Notes: generated by a model from the sequence alone, not told the origin. A stretch of DNA of 64,000 nt from Candidatus Bathyarchaeota archaeon (GCA_026014875.1 JAOZHO010000019.1:1-64000); one strand, 5' to 3'; counted from the first letter of the stretch, positions 9,297-18,283 are shown. Program-made: numbers and translations.

Positions 9297-10369
9297 GGTT
9301 GGACTACCAGGGTGTTCGTAGACGCATTGGGGTCGGTCTGGATTCGTTGATACAGTTCGAGATATTGATCGACGATGTCTTTCCAATGGAATTTCTGGGC
9401 GTATTCTCGGGACCTCACCGAGTATGAGGGCCTCTCGTCGAGGATTTTCTCCAGTCTCTGCGATAGCTGGGTCTCGTTCCGATACAGCATCCCTCCCTCT
9501 GATTCCTCGATATGGGTCACCCTTGCATCGTCGACCCAACGACCGAGAACAGGGGTCCCGCTTGCGAATGCCTCGATTATGGGTAAACCGAAGGACTCCC
9601 AACGGGAGGTCAGCAGGTAGAGGTCCGCGGAGCGGTAGTAGCTCGAAAGGTGTTCGAGCTCCATGTAGGGGAGGGCCACGACGTCGTCTCCCAGTTTCAG
9701 TTGGTTCTCTGCGACATGTCTATTCAGCAGGTCTCTGTGAGCAGGGGGGACGACCACGTAAAGTTTTGCCCCGGGATGGATTTGTTTTATCGTGGAAAAG
9801 TCCCGGACAAGGAGGTCGACGCCCTTCTGCCAGTTCCAGCCCGTCGAGTTGAATATAACGGGATCACCATCCAGAGCGATGTCTTCCCCCTCCTCGAAGA
9901 AGACCTCTTCCACACCGTTGGGTATCACGATGGTGTCTAGGCCGTAAAGCTCTCGGAGCTGTTCGCTGACGAAGGGGCTGACAGCGGTAATCAGGGGGAC
10001 TCTCTGAAGCAGACTACGGTATCTCCAGCGCAGGCCGAGATGGACGGCCTTGTTGGAGACCCCGGGTACGAGGTGCCAGGGCGTGTAGCCGTGGTGGGTC
10101 AAAAGGTAGGGGGACAGCCTGGCTCTGACAGCCGCTCTCGTGAAGGGGTACGATAGATGGATATGGGTCATGTCATGCTTCTCGGCGATCTTATAGAGAT
10201 CCGAGGGGCGTGCCTCTAGGACCTTGATACCCAGTGGAGGCTTGACCCTGACGGTGTGAGCCGCAACGGTCACCTCGTGGCCTAGTTCCTGCATGTTTCC
10301 TGCCAGGGCGTTGATCACCGTCGAGAAGCCCCCGGTCTCGTAGTATCCCAGGATCAGGAGTATTCGGAT
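9293..10369 (-). CDS. GT4 glycosyltransferase with apparent ATC start
   Basis: GT-B enzyme with donor-domain signature RWESFGLPIIEAFASGTP. The first conventional start in frame is GTG 10318, but that would remove the conserved first strand and loop. In-frame codons upstream encode RILLILGYYETGGFSTV, a typical GT4 N-terminus, back to a TGA; no ATG, GTG or TTG lies in that stretch. ATC at 10369 would give MRILLILGYY and has a GAGG Shine-Dalgarno eight bases upstream, so I place the start there. An ATG at the upstream gene's stop is in a different frame, so a frameshift or assembly error is the alternative. About 358 residues. Confidence 0.82.
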   Translation of the reverse strand: MRILLILGYYETGGFSTVINALAGNMQELGHEVTVAAHTVRVKPPLGIKVLEARPSDLYKIAEKHDMTHIHLSYPFTRAAVRARLSPYLLTHHGYTPWHLVPGVSNKAVHLGLRWRYRSLLQRVPLITAVSPFVSEQLRELYGLDTIVIPNGVEEVFFEEGEDIALDGDPVIFNSTGWNWQKGVDLLVRDFSTIKQIHPGAKLYVVVPPAHRDLLNRHVAENQLKLGDDVVALPYMELEHLSSYYRSADLYLLTSRWESFGLPIIEAFASGTPVLGRWVDDARVTHIEESEGGMLYRNETQLSQRLEKILDERPSYSVRSREYAQKFHWKDIVDQYLELYQRIQTDPNASTNTLVVQP

Positions 10370-10403
10370 ATTGAACGCCTCGCGGTCAAGGTTGGTAGGT
10401 CAC

Positions 10404-11564
10404 TCATCGCCGATTCTCAAGTATGTTCGAGTAGAGGATTTCGAGGGAGTCCACCGACGACTCCAGGGACAGGTGGGAAGCCCATTCTCTAGCGCCTTGG
10501 GAGAGCCTTCGCCGCAGCGCGGCGTCCCTCATTATCTTCCCGATTGCTTCTTTGAGAGCCTCGGGGTCCTCGGGCTCAACCAAGATGCCTGTTTCTCCGT
10601 CCCGCACTATGTCGGGTATCGCCGCAATGTTCGTGGAGACCACGGGGGTTCCCAGGGCCTGGGCTTCCAAGAGGGTTATGGGGTGGATGTCCTTGATGCT
10701 CGGGGATACGAAGACAGTGGCGGCGCACATGTAGTCGTATTTTTTCTCTTCGGACAGAGCGCCCTCCAACAAGACATTGTTCTGCAGGCCCTTCTGTTCC
10801 ACTGCGCTCCTGATCCTCTCAAAGTAGGCCTTCTCGGGTGGCCCCGCGATCACCACACGCAGGTTGGGCGCCTCCTCGACGAGGGCCTCCACCGCATCAA
10901 CGAGCACGTGCACCCCCTTTCTCCACGTGATCCTGCCAATATAGAGGACGACGGGACCATCGACACCCTCCAGCTCGGGAACGATGTTGCCCTCATATTC
11001 GAGGAGGGGGGCCGGCACGGCGGGGTACCGAATTATTCGTATCCTCTCTTCATCGATCTTTTCCCCCACCAACCAGTCCCGTTCCTTGGCTCCGTGGGCG
11101 ACGACCCCGTCAACCTTCCCCTGGTTTCGGGCGAGATTCCACATCGTCGGGCGGTAGAGCCCCCGTGCCACGACGCTGTCTATCCCTGTCACGGTGGGGT
11201 AATGGAGTTGGGCGACGAGGCCGTACCCCATTTCCTGTTTCCAGCCGATGAGTTGGAACAGGTGGGGATGTAGGTTGTGGGAGTGGACTATATCTGGCCG
11301 TATCTCCTCGACGGTGCCCTTCAGCCCCTCCATGAGGGTGGAGTACCCTATCTTCAACGACGACGGGTTAAGCCTGTGAATTACCACACCCCCGATCATG
11401 ACCTCTCCGGCTTCGGCGATCTTCTCCCATGTGTTATCGCATGTGATGGTCACGACGTGCACCTCGTGACCTCTCCTCACTAGCTCCTCCGCAGTGTCGC
11501 GGGCTATCGTCTCGACGCCCCCTATGCTCGGGGTGTAGAACGGAGAGACTATGGCGACCTTCAT
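10404..11564 (-). CDS. GT4 glycosyltransferase
   Basis: 386-residue GT-B glycosyltransferase starting MKVAIVSPFYTPSIGGVE. ATG 11564 overlaps the upstream stop (ATGA); an upstream in-frame start adds an unrelated leader and is rejected. The donor domain reads GRITWRKGVHVL and then DIHPITLLEAQALGTPVVS: the first acidic residue of the usual E-x7-E is Asp here (D-x7-E), a conservative deviation. The sequence HSHNLHPHLFQL is the usual GT4 histidine-rich loop. It is the second of two tandem, head-to-tail GT4 genes. Confidence 0.87.
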   Translation of the reverse strand: MKVAIVSPFYTPSIGGVETIARDTAEELVRRGHEVHVVTITCDNTWEKIAEAGEVMIGGVVIHRLNPSSLKIGYSTLMEGLKGTVEEIRPDIVHSHNLHPHLFQLIGWKQEMGYGLVAQLHYPTVTGIDSVVARGLYRPTMWNLARNQGKVDGVVAHGAKERDWLVGEKIDEERIRIIRYPAVPAPLLEYEGNIVPELEGVDGPVVLYIGRITWRKGVHVLVDAVEALVEEAPNLRVVIAGPPEKAYFERIRSAVEQKGLQNNVLLEGALSEEKKYDYMCAATVFVSPSIKDIHPITLLEAQALGTPVVSTNIAAIPDIVRDGETGILVEPEDPEALKEAIGKIMRDAALRRRLSQGAREWASHLSLESSVDSLEILYSNILENRR

Positions 11565-12721
11565 CTGGACCCAGCCAATGTTTCCCTGTAGATCTCCTCG
11601 GCCATGGCGGCGACTTCGTCCCACGAATGCACTTGGAGGATTCCCTCTTCGCCCATCCTCTCCGCCAGCGCTTCGTCCGCGAGGAGCTGCATGATCCTAT
11701 GGGCGAGCTGCTCGTGGTCATAGGGTCTGACCAAGAATCCGTTGCGCCCGTCGTCGACCCGGGCGGATAATCCCCCTATCTCCGAGGCGATAACCGGCTT
11801 CTTCTGCGCGAAGGCCTCCGAGATCACCGTCGAGTAGACCTCCACGATGTCCGAGAGGCTGGGGATGACGAGCATTCGGCATGTCGAGAGGGCGCTCAGC
11901 TTCTCCTCCTCGGAGAGGAAACCGGTCGTCATAACGTTCTCTCCCAGGTCTAGAGCCTCGATGGTCTGTGTGATCTCCGGCATCATGCCGTCGTCTGGGC
12001 CAGCGATGATGAAACAGGCATCCGGGTGTTCCTTCACCACCAGCTCCGCTGCTTTGATCAGAACATCGATCCCTTTCAGGGGGTGCAGCCGACCCAGAAA
12101 CAGGATCATCTTTTCGCTGGCTACTCCGAACTTGTCCCTGAAGACTCGTCCTTCGTGTCTCTCGAAATAGGATGCAGGGCAGCCATCCGGAAGCTTCTTC
12201 ACGGTGGGGAAGCCGTAGGGTCCTGTGAGCTTCTCGTAGTCCACCTGGCTCTTGGCGAGGGCGACATCGATGAGGTCCCTGTATGTCTTCATGGAGTAGC
12301 TCTCGAACATGGAGCCGAAGAATCTCACCCCCGGGTTCCGGTGGGTCCTCACGCCGTCGATGGCCATGAAATGGGTTAGGACGGGGATCCCTGCCTCCTT
12401 GGCGCATCGTGCGGCGCTGAGGTAGAAGGGGGAGAGATGGGCGTGGAGGTGGACCACGTCGAAGCCCTCGAAGATCGAATGGTCCAGCGAGTTAGGATAC
12501 TCCAGACCGTATCTCAGCTTGGTGCAGGGGATCCTCAGAACGGAGAGGCCGTCGATGGTCTCCCTCACGACATCGATCTTTTCCTGGGTGAGGGTTAGGT
12601 TTGAGGTTAGGATGTGGATGTCGTGGCCTTTATCCAGGAGCGCCTTGGAGAGGTTGTGGACCACGTTCTCCAAGCCGCCGATGACGGGGAGGAAGTAGGT
12701 GGAGACCTGGAGGACCTTCAT
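11561..12721 (-). CDS. GT4 glycosyltransferase
   Basis: 386-residue GT-B glycosyltransferase. N-terminus MKVLQVSTYFLPVIGGLE with the glycine loop; HLHAHLSPF near residue 95; donor domain GRLHPLKGIDVLI and an E-x7-E embedded in IVEVYSTVISEAFAQKKP. It resembles the next gene in overall plan and may be an old tandem duplicate, although the two are clearly divergent. The 3' end overlaps the next gene by four bases, and the epimerase gene precedes it by about 13 bases. Confidence 0.87.
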   Translation of the reverse strand: MKVLQVSTYFLPVIGGLENVVHNLSKALLDKGHDIHILTSNLTLTQEKIDVVRETIDGLSVLRIPCTKLRYGLEYPNSLDHSIFEGFDVVHLHAHLSPFYLSAARCAKEAGIPVLTHFMAIDGVRTHRNPGVRFFGSMFESYSMKTYRDLIDVALAKSQVDYEKLTGPYGFPTVKKLPDGCPASYFERHEGRVFRDKFGVASEKMILFLGRLHPLKGIDVLIKAAELVVKEHPDACFIIAGPDDGMMPEITQTIEALDLGENVMTTGFLSEEEKLSALSTCRMLVIPSLSDIVEVYSTVISEAFAQKKPVIASEIGGLSARVDDGRNGFLVRPYDHEQLAHRIMQLLADEALAERMGEEGILQVHSWDEVAAMAEEIYRETLAGSR

Positions 12722-12734
12722 CGCCGGTTGGGGG

Positions 12735-13673
12735 TCATGCCTTGTTTTGGTGCCATTCTATGAGCTTTCGGATGCCGTCGGCGAGCGGGGTCCGGGGCTG
12801 GAACCCCTTGCTCTTGAGCTTCGAGTTGTCTCCGACCAGGATCTGGATGTCTCCCTTCCAGGACGCACCCGTGTTGAATATCTCGGCCCCGGGGGAGAGT
12901 TCAGGGATCATTTTCTCGGCCAGCTCGTTGACCGACACCGATTCATCCCCCGAGAGATTGACGATCTCCCCGGGGGCGTTCTTAGCCGCGACGAGGATTC
13001 CTTCTACAGCGTCGTCGGTGAAGACGTAGCATCTCCTCTGACCTCCGTCCCCCAGCACCTCGAGCCTCCTGGGGCTCTTGGAGAGCTTGACCATGAAGTC
13101 GTACATGACATACATGGACTGCCGGGGGCCGTAGACGTTGAAGATCCTGACTGTTGTGAAGTTGATGTCGTAGACGCGTTGGAAGACGGCGCCCATCTTC
13201 TCCCCTGCCAGCTTGGAGGCACCGTAGGGGGAGATGGGGTCGGTGGGATGCGCTTCATCCATTGGAGTGTATCGGGGCTCCCCGTAGACTGCGGCCGTGG
13301 AGGCGTAGACGACATCGTCCACGTCCCCGAGGCGGCAGGCCTCTAGGAGGTTGAAGGTTCCCCCTGCGTTGACCTCGAAGTCGTATCGGGGGTCTTCCAC
13401 GGACCGGGGGACCGACGTGTTCGCCGCCAGGTGAAACACCGTGTCAATGCCAGTCAAGGCTTTGGAGACATCTCCGGGGCGTCTGATGTCTCCTTCTATG
13501 AACTCGATCCTCGCCCAGGAGCCTTCGAGGTACTCTCTCTTCCCCCGGGAGAGGTCGTCGAGGACCCTGACCTCTGCGCCCTCCTCTACGAGACGGTCCA
13601 CCAAGTGGGAACCGATGAACCCGGCGCCCCCCGTGACGAGGACGGGTCTATTCTTCAGGTGTGGGAATCCCAT
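12735..13673 (-). CDS. UDP-glucose 4-epimerase-like NAD-dependent epimerase
   Basis: 312-residue extended SDR enzyme, complete. The Rossmann motif TGGAGFIG sits at 14-21, the catalytic Ser/Thr at YAST 123-126, and Tyr-x3-Lys at Y150 and K154 (SPYGASK). The fold and lengths match the GalE/UDP-hexose 4-epimerase group, likely supplying a UDP-galactose or UDP-N-acetylgalactosamine type donor to the surrounding glycosyltransferases. The start lies inside the 3' end of the GT2 gene (26-base overlap). Exact sugar is not determinable here. Confidence 0.88.
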   Translation of the reverse strand: MGFPHLKNRPVLVTGGAGFIGSHLVDRLVEEGAEVRVLDDLSRGKREYLEGSWARIEFIEGDIRRPGDVSKALTGIDTVFHLAANTSVPRSVEDPRYDFEVNAGGTFNLLEACRLGDVDDVVYASTAAVYGEPRYTPMDEAHPTDPISPYGASKLAGEKMGAVFQRVYDINFTTVRIFNVYGPRQSMYVMYDFMVKLSKSPRRLEVLGDGGQRRCYVFTDDAVEGILVAAKNAPGEIVNLSGDESVSVNELAEKMIPELSPGAEIFNTGASWKGDIQILVGDNSKLKSKGFQPRTPLADGIRKLIEWHQNKA

Positions 13674-14859
13674 CTCTAGCCTTGGTCCATATGACGTCGG
13701 GGCCTATCAATATGTTCTTGATCATGGCGGCAATCAGGAAGAACTGGTTTATCGACCACGTCATGAAGGCGTCCCTGTAGGGGGGATAAAAGATTACGAG
13801 AGCGAGGCCTACGATTATCGCGTTGTTGATGAGCGTGAGCCCCTGGCTGCAGAAGGAGAGGATGAGGGCTATCAGCGCGACGAGGAACAGCCACGGGTTG
13901 AAGACGTGAAGATACTCCTCGAGATTGATCACCGACGCCAGGCATTTGGGAGTCTTCTCCATGCGCCCCACCTTTATGAAGTGCTGCACAAGGTGTTGGG
14001 CACGCCGGGTCTTCCAGTTGAGGAACATCCGAAAGCTGGAGGGAACGAGCTCCACGACCTCGGCATCGGGGACGCATATGGATCGGTACCCCGCCAGGGC
14101 GATAAGGGTAGCTGTGTGGCTGTCGTCCGCCCCCATGTCCTCGCGGAACCCGCCTATATCCTCGAGGGCCGAGAGCCGGTAGGCCGCGAACTCCCCGTGG
14201 AATATGGGGGTGCTGTGGATTTTGCTCTCGGCGACCCTGACGACGGAGTTGTAGTCCCTGTATGTCTTCTCTGATTTCCTGCTGCGCTCCGAGCCCATTG
14301 TCTTGGGCATCTTGACGCATGTGACCGCGCCCACCGTGGGAGCCGAGAAATATTTTAGGGCCTCCTTCAGGGCGTTCGTGTCCCAGGCGCAGTCGACGTC
14401 GGTGGTGACCATGACTTGGGATGATGCGTCGATGTGTCTCATGGCGCGGTTCAGGGCGTGGGCTTTCCCCTTCCTCTCGTCCTCCAGGATCAGTTTGATG
14501 TTGTACCCGGGGTGCGCCTCCATCCACTCTTGGGCCTTCTCCCGGGTCTCATCCGGGCTGGCGGAGTCCACCACGAGGACTTCCATGAGTTCGGGGGGAT
14601 AGTCCTGGGCCAAGACGTTATCCAGCCTCTCGTGGATCAGGTTGGCTTCGAGATATGTGGGTATGATCAGGGAGATCCGGGGCTGATATGATTCGGACAG
14701 GGAGAAGCCCCACGGATCGTCCAGCCTCTTGGAAACGTAGGCGTAGTAGACTAGGGGAGCGGCGAAGTGCATGAACCCGAACAGGAGGGCTATCTGATCG
14801 ATCATAGAATAGGTGATGCCCTCCGTTTTAGGGGGAAATTGGACTCCCTTGAGCGCCAA
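13648..14859 (-). CDS. GT2 family membrane glycosyltransferase
   Basis: 403-residue inverting GT-A enzyme anchored in the membrane. After an N-terminal helix (about residues 20-42) the catalytic domain shows LIIPTYLEANLI, VVDSASPDET, and the metal-binding TTDVDC around residue 137. A late WKTRRAQHLVQHF replaces the usual QxxRW. Three or so hydrophobic helices follow at the C-terminus. This plan is that of processive synthases and of polyprenyl-phosphate glycosyltransferases. It follows the DUF1616 half gene by only seven bases. Confidence 0.87.
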   Translation of the reverse strand: MALKGVQFPPKTEGITYSMIDQIALLFGFMHFAAPLVYYAYVSKRLDDPWGFSLSESYQPRISLIIPTYLEANLIHERLDNVLAQDYPPELMEVLVVDSASPDETREKAQEWMEAHPGYNIKLILEDERKGKAHALNRAMRHIDASSQVMVTTDVDCAWDTNALKEALKYFSAPTVGAVTCVKMPKTMGSERSRKSEKTYRDYNSVVRVAESKIHSTPIFHGEFAAYRLSALEDIGGFREDMGADDSHTATLIALAGYRSICVPDAEVVELVPSSFRMFLNWKTRRAQHLVQHFIKVGRMEKTPKCLASVINLEEYLHVFNPWLFLVALIALILSFCSQGLTLINNAIIVGLALVIFYPPYRDAFMTWSINQFFLIAAMIKNILIGPDVIWTKARDGIPTPEE

Positions 14860-14866
14860 TGGTTGT

Positions 14867-15433
14867 TCATGCGGTCTTTCCAGCGCGATAATTTCTGCGA
14901 ATCGTCAGCAGTGTGATGCCTGTCGTGATCAGGGCGAGAGACAGGATCGCGGTTGAAGCCCGTATTCCTTCTGGGGTATAATGTAGTACGAAGCCGACGA
15001 GAGTCGTCAGGGCCAGACTGAGGCCGATGGAATAGATGAGGCGTTGAATGGGCTCGAGGTCGTCCCCGTGAGGGTAGAGGAAATCCACGAGGGCCGCCCC
15101 GGGGAGGAAGATCACGCTCAGGACCCCGGTGAGGTACCTGAGGTAAATGAAGGGGGGGCCCTGGGGCAGGATGAAGTTTGTTGCCAGTGTGAGGGAAAAG
15201 AGCGCGGCGACGGCCCAGAGCCTGACGCCGTGTATCGAGCGGATGTATTGCACCAAGTTCCTCCTGGGTACGGGTTCTAGCCGTATCTCCTCTTGGGTCC
15301 ATGCCCGAAAGATATGTTTGGTGGCCTCGTCGAGGGGTATTCCTTGGCTCTCGGAGTATCGGGTCACCAAGTCTCCCACGGTCATCTGGTGTTGGGCCTC
15401 TATGATCTCCAGGATCTTTTCAGGGGGGGTCAT
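14867..15433 (-). CDS. DUF1616 N-terminal half: winged-helix-like segment plus membrane domain
   Basis: 188 residues. The first 65 or so look like a small helical, winged-helix-like domain (EKILEIIEAQHQMTVGDLV). Then come four hydrophobic helices with FLPGAALVDFLYPHGDDL and YSIGLSLALTTLVG, the hallmark of the N-terminal part of archaeal DUF1616 proteins. The extracellular DUF1616 C-terminal domain is absent here and is encoded instead by the gene immediately upstream. DUF1616 proteins are common beside archaeal glycosylation genes, but their role is unknown. Membrane protein. Confidence 0.75.
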   Translation of the reverse strand: MTPPEKILEIIEAQHQMTVGDLVTRYSESQGIPLDEATKHIFRAWTQEEIRLEPVPRRNLVQYIRSIHGVRLWAVAALFSLTLATNFILPQGPPFIYLRYLTGVLSVIFLPGAALVDFLYPHGDDLEPIQRLIYSIGLSLALTTLVGFVLHYTPEGIRASTAILSLALITTGITLLTIRRNYRAGKTA

Positions 15434-15442
15434 GGTCAGGGT

Positions 15443-15931
15443 TTAGGTGGTCGCTTGTTCCGTGTTGAACCAGAGGTGGCACCATCTACCCGTGTATTCG
15501 ATGGTGTGGGTTTCCCCGTTGTAGGCGTGGAGTTCGAAGACCAGCCTCTGGTCGGGAGCGATGCCATGTAGTCTCGTTTGGAATTGGATCGTGTGGTTCT
15601 CGCCGTGGGGGACGACTGCGCCGTATGTTCCTAGCACCGGGGTGTCCAGAGGTTCCGAGCCCACATCCTCTTTGGCGTCGCCGAGTTTCACGAGCACGGT
15701 GTAGTACATCAGCCGCCCCTCGTGGTTCCCCAGGTAGATGTTGAGGCCTATGTCTTCCCCCGGCTCCGGTTCCGTGGGGTAGTCGCTGACCATCATGTTT
15801 GTCCCCAGTATCCCGATCTCCGAGTAGGGCATCACCACGCGGTCCCCGTTGATGACTAGATATACGGAGATCGTGCCAGCCACGAGCAGGATGGCCGCGA
15901 CGAGAAAGGTTACTTCCTGGTCGATCTTCAT
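15443..15931 (-). CDS. DUF1616 C-terminal half: membrane-anchored extracellular domain
   Basis: 162 residues from ATG 15931, which overlaps the upstream stop (ATGA). One transmembrane helix at about 8-27 is followed by an extracellular beta-rich domain containing YSEIGILG, DYPTEPEPGE and IYLGNHEGR, matching the conserved features of the DUF1616 C-terminus (a DYP turn, then GxxNHE). In the usual single-chain protein this domain follows the membrane helices; here it is a separate gene transcribed before them. Together with 14867-15433 it probably reconstitutes one complex. An upstream in-frame start adds an unlikely leader. Confidence 0.75.
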   Translation of the reverse strand: MKIDQEVTFLVAAILLVAGTISVYLVINGDRVVMPYSEIGILGTNMMVSDYPTEPEPGEDIGLNIYLGNHEGRLMYYTVLVKLGDAKEDVGSEPLDTPVLGTYGAVVPHGENHTIQFQTRLHGIAPDQRLVFELHAYNGETHTIEYTGRWCHLWFNTEQATT

Positions 15932-16362
15932 GGGTGGACCGTCCAGTCTCGCATCGCTTTGAGCCATAGGGTCCAGAACGCCTTTGGGCCGTATCGTTTC
16001 GCGATTATTGCCGTGGCTGAGAGGAGGGTTATGGTGAACACGGTTTTCAGCCACCTGAACATGGCGATGGAGGCGATTTTCCCAGCTAGTGTCGGGGCGG
16101 ATGCGATGATTGCGTCGATCTTTGTTTCAGCTAGGTCCAGGTTGGTGGCCCGCCCGTCCTCGATTATCCTGAGGGCAGCGTTGAGGTCTTCGACAAGGGT
16201 CTCGACGTCGACTCCGCCGCGCTCTGCCTTCGTAACGATCTCGAAGGCTGCTGCTATGTCTGATCTCAGTTCGTCCTCGCGGTTCTGGCCGTGGGTCGTG
16301 GGGGGGGTGTTTAGCGCTGCGGTGAGGATGATGAGTATGAGGAAGCGTTGTCGGATTCTCAT
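15928..16362 (-). CDS. hypothetical secreted/membrane protein with helical ectodomain
   Basis: 144 residues; I do not recognise a family. An N-terminal signal-like helix (about 6-20, ending THGQ) precedes a mostly alpha-helical region with LVEDLNAALRIIEDG and an alanine-rich stretch, then a transmembrane helix at about 108-125 and a basic and aromatic tail. Its stop overlaps the start of the DUF1616 C-terminal half (ATGA), so a shared function with that pair is likely. Probably surface-exposed. Confidence 0.65.
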   Translation of the reverse strand: MRIRQRFLILIILTAALNTPPTTHGQNREDELRSDIAAAFEIVTKAERGGVDVETLVEDLNAALRIIEDGRATNLDLAETKIDAIIASAPTLAGKIASIAMFRWLKTVFTITLLSATAIIAKRYGPKAFWTLWLKAMRDWTVHP

Positions 16363-16456
16363 TTCAGGGGAATTTTTGGAGTCGTGTAGTGTTATCGTTG
16401 CGTGTGTCTAGTTTGTCGGGTTATCCGTTGTTCGGTGGAAGGGATGGTGTTAGCCT

Positions 16457-17395
16457 TCAGGTTCGGCTCTCCCGGATTTCTAGGATTATTCTGCGTTCCT
16501 GTCTCTTGCCGAGGAGGATGTTCATCGCGGTGGTGAAGGAGTTTATTCCGATGATGAACAGGATTAGTCCGAGGTAGAAGTAGCTCTCGTTCCAGCCTAG
16601 GGCCCCGAATCTCAGCCTGAGGTAGAACTGCCGTATTATGAGGTATGAGCCGGGTAGCGTGAATAGGGCGCCCGTGGCGGTGAGGAAGAAGAGGGGGTTG
16701 TAGGTTATGGACATCCTTATCACGGTCCATAGGATCTTTAGGCCGTCTCCCCAGGAGGAGAGTTTTCGTTTGCCGAGCCTCTCGCCGTAGCCTATGGGGA
16801 CTTCGGTCACGGAGCCGTTCCAGAGGTTCTGGATGGCCATCTCGACCTCGACGTTGAAGCCTCGGCTCTTGTACTCGAGTTTCCTCGCGACGTCGGTCCT
16901 CATCATGTACATGCCCGTGCAGACGTCGGATAGGGAGGTTCCGAAGAGGACGTTCAGGCTGGTGTTGATGATCCAGTTCCCGAGACGGTGTAAGGAGGGT
17001 ATGTTGTCGTTCTTGCGGTTTCCCAGGATCTGGTCGAATTTCTCTGCGAATGTGAGGAACTTCTCGATGTCCTTGGCCGAGTATGTGCCGTCCCCGTCCA
17101 TGACGAGCAGGTAGGGGGTCTTGATGTACTCGATGGCGGTCTTTATTCCGCCTGTCTTCCCGGTGCCGTGTTGCGTGATCACTTGGGCTCCGGCGGCTCT
17201 GGCGATTTTTACCGTGTCGTCTTGGGAGTATCCGTCGACCACGAGGATGTTGGTGTATCCTTCCCGTTTCAGCTCGTCGAGGACTTTTCCGATCGCGGCC
17301 TCCTCGTCGAGGACGGGGAGCACGATCGTGACCTCGTCCTTCTCGATCTGGGGTTGGATGCTGTCCCCCGTTGTGGTCGACGGTTCGGGGGTCAA
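16457..17395 (-). CDS. GT2 glycosyltransferase, dolichyl-phosphate-sugar synthase-like
   Basis: About 312 residues. The catalytic GT-A domain shows VTIVLPVLDEEAAIGKVL, VVDGYSQDDT and the donor-metal motif MDGDGTYSA, as in archaeal polyprenyl-phosphate mannose/glucose synthases. Two transmembrane helices follow at the C-terminus (FFLTATGALF and LGLILFIIG). I place the start at TTG 17395, which overlaps the upstream stop as TTGA; an ATG at 17467 would overlap the upstream gene by 76 bases and add a proline-rich leader. Such enzymes charge a polyprenyl phosphate with one sugar for use by GT-C enzymes. Confidence 0.85.
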   Translation of the reverse strand: MTPEPSTTTGDSIQPQIEKDEVTIVLPVLDEEAAIGKVLDELKREGYTNILVVDGYSQDDTVKIARAAGAQVITQHGTGKTGGIKTAIEYIKTPYLLVMDGDGTYSAKDIEKFLTFAEKFDQILGNRKNDNIPSLHRLGNWIINTSLNVLFGTSLSDVCTGMYMMRTDVARKLEYKSRGFNVEVEMAIQNLWNGSVTEVPIGYGERLGKRKLSSWGDGLKILWTVIRMSITYNPLFFLTATGALFTLPGSYLIIRQFYLRLRFGALGWNESYFYLGLILFIIGINSFTTAMNILLGKRQERRIILEIRESRT

Positions 17396-17832
17396 GGGCC
17401 CCAACCCGTGGGTTTGTTGTGGTTGATGAGAGTGAGGTATCTCGTGAATCCGAAGTCGTAGATCCATTCCTGGGCCTTCGTGTTTCCGAATTCTAGGGCT
17501 TGGTCAGCTATCTTCTTGGCCTCTTTCAGGCTGAAGGTCTCTAGGTAGCGTATGAACGGGCTCTTCAGGGCATCTCGCAGTTTCTTGGTTATCTTCACTA
17601 TCTCGATGCCTAGGGTTGCGCTCTGAACAGAGTCGATGAGTCTTATTGATAATGTGATGATGCCTCGTTCGACTTTGTCTAGGGCGCTGTACCACACTCT
17701 TTTTTGGAGGGCTTTACGCCTCAGGCTGCCTAGGAATGAGCGCGTGAACAGTGTTTTGCGCTCCCTAGACGGTGTTTCCCTCAAAGCTGCGTTAATCCTC
17801 AATCGGTGACTTCTCCTCCCATAATCAATCAC
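17392..17832 (-). CDS. hypothetical basic helical protein
   Basis: 146 residues, no recognised family. It is rich in Arg and Lys, mostly helical by composition, with RRKALQKRVWYSALDKVERG and a C-terminal stretch GFTRYLTLINHN. No signal peptide or clear membrane helix. Its stop overlaps the TTG start of the GT2 gene. Conserved position at the head of the GT2/DUF1616 group suggests an accessory role; no function is assigned. Confidence 0.6.
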   Translation of the reverse strand: MIDYGRRSHRLRINAALRETPSRERKTLFTRSFLGSLRRKALQKRVWYSALDKVERGIITLSIRLIDSVQSATLGIEIVKITKKLRDALKSPFIRYLETFSLKEAKKIADQALEFGNTKAQEWIYDFGFTRYLTLINHNKPTGWGP

Positions 17833-17861
17833 CTTATTTAATCCCTTATCTCAGGAGACCT

Positions 17862-18170
17862 TTAAGGTCTGATAAACCAGGTCTGGTCATGGAGTATTTT
17901 TTCGCTGTTGTCCTCCTCGCCATCGAATATTTTCAGACTTAGTACAGTCGTTGATTTAGTTGGTCTCTCCAGTATTAGTGAATATCTGAATGTCTGGCCG
18001 GGGGATATGTTGATGCGGGAGGTCTCGTTTTTTGTTTCTCCCTCCGTCGTGTTGTATTTGATCAGGTACATGTAGCTGTGAAGCTTATTCTCGATGTTCC
18101 TCAGGTTGAAATAGAGAGCGGGCTTGTTGCCTGCCTCGATGAGGCCCGCCTCGATGGTTTTCTCGCCCAC
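17862..18170 (-). CDS. membrane-anchored beta-sandwich protein (CARDB-like), true start unclear
   Basis: From GTG 18170 the product is 102 residues and looks like one extracellular beta-sandwich domain (NISPGQTFRYSLIL, TTVLSLKIFDGEED). In-frame sequence continues upstream without a stop to about 18285 and encodes a basic segment plus a clear membrane helix (PYLIILFLLFAIAY), yet no ATG, GTG or TTG occurs there. A GTG at 18294 is out of frame by one; one fewer A in a five-A run (around 18250) would join it. So either the start is non-canonical or an indel is present. Sits between the PEF-CTERM-like protein and the hypothetical helical protein. Confidence 0.6.
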   Translation of the reverse strand: MGEKTIEAGLIEAGNKPALYFNLRNIENKLHSYMYLIKYNTTEGETKNETSRINISPGQTFRYSLILERPTKSTTVLSLKIFDGEEDNSEKILHDQTWFIRP

Positions 18171-18283
18171 GGTGGAGCTGGTCTGTCGTTCGAGGGAGTA
18201 GGCGATCGCGAAGAGGAGGAAGAGGATGATGAGGTAGGGGAGCTTCGTGTTTTTCTTGAGGCGCTCGGGTACTAGGTGGGCTA

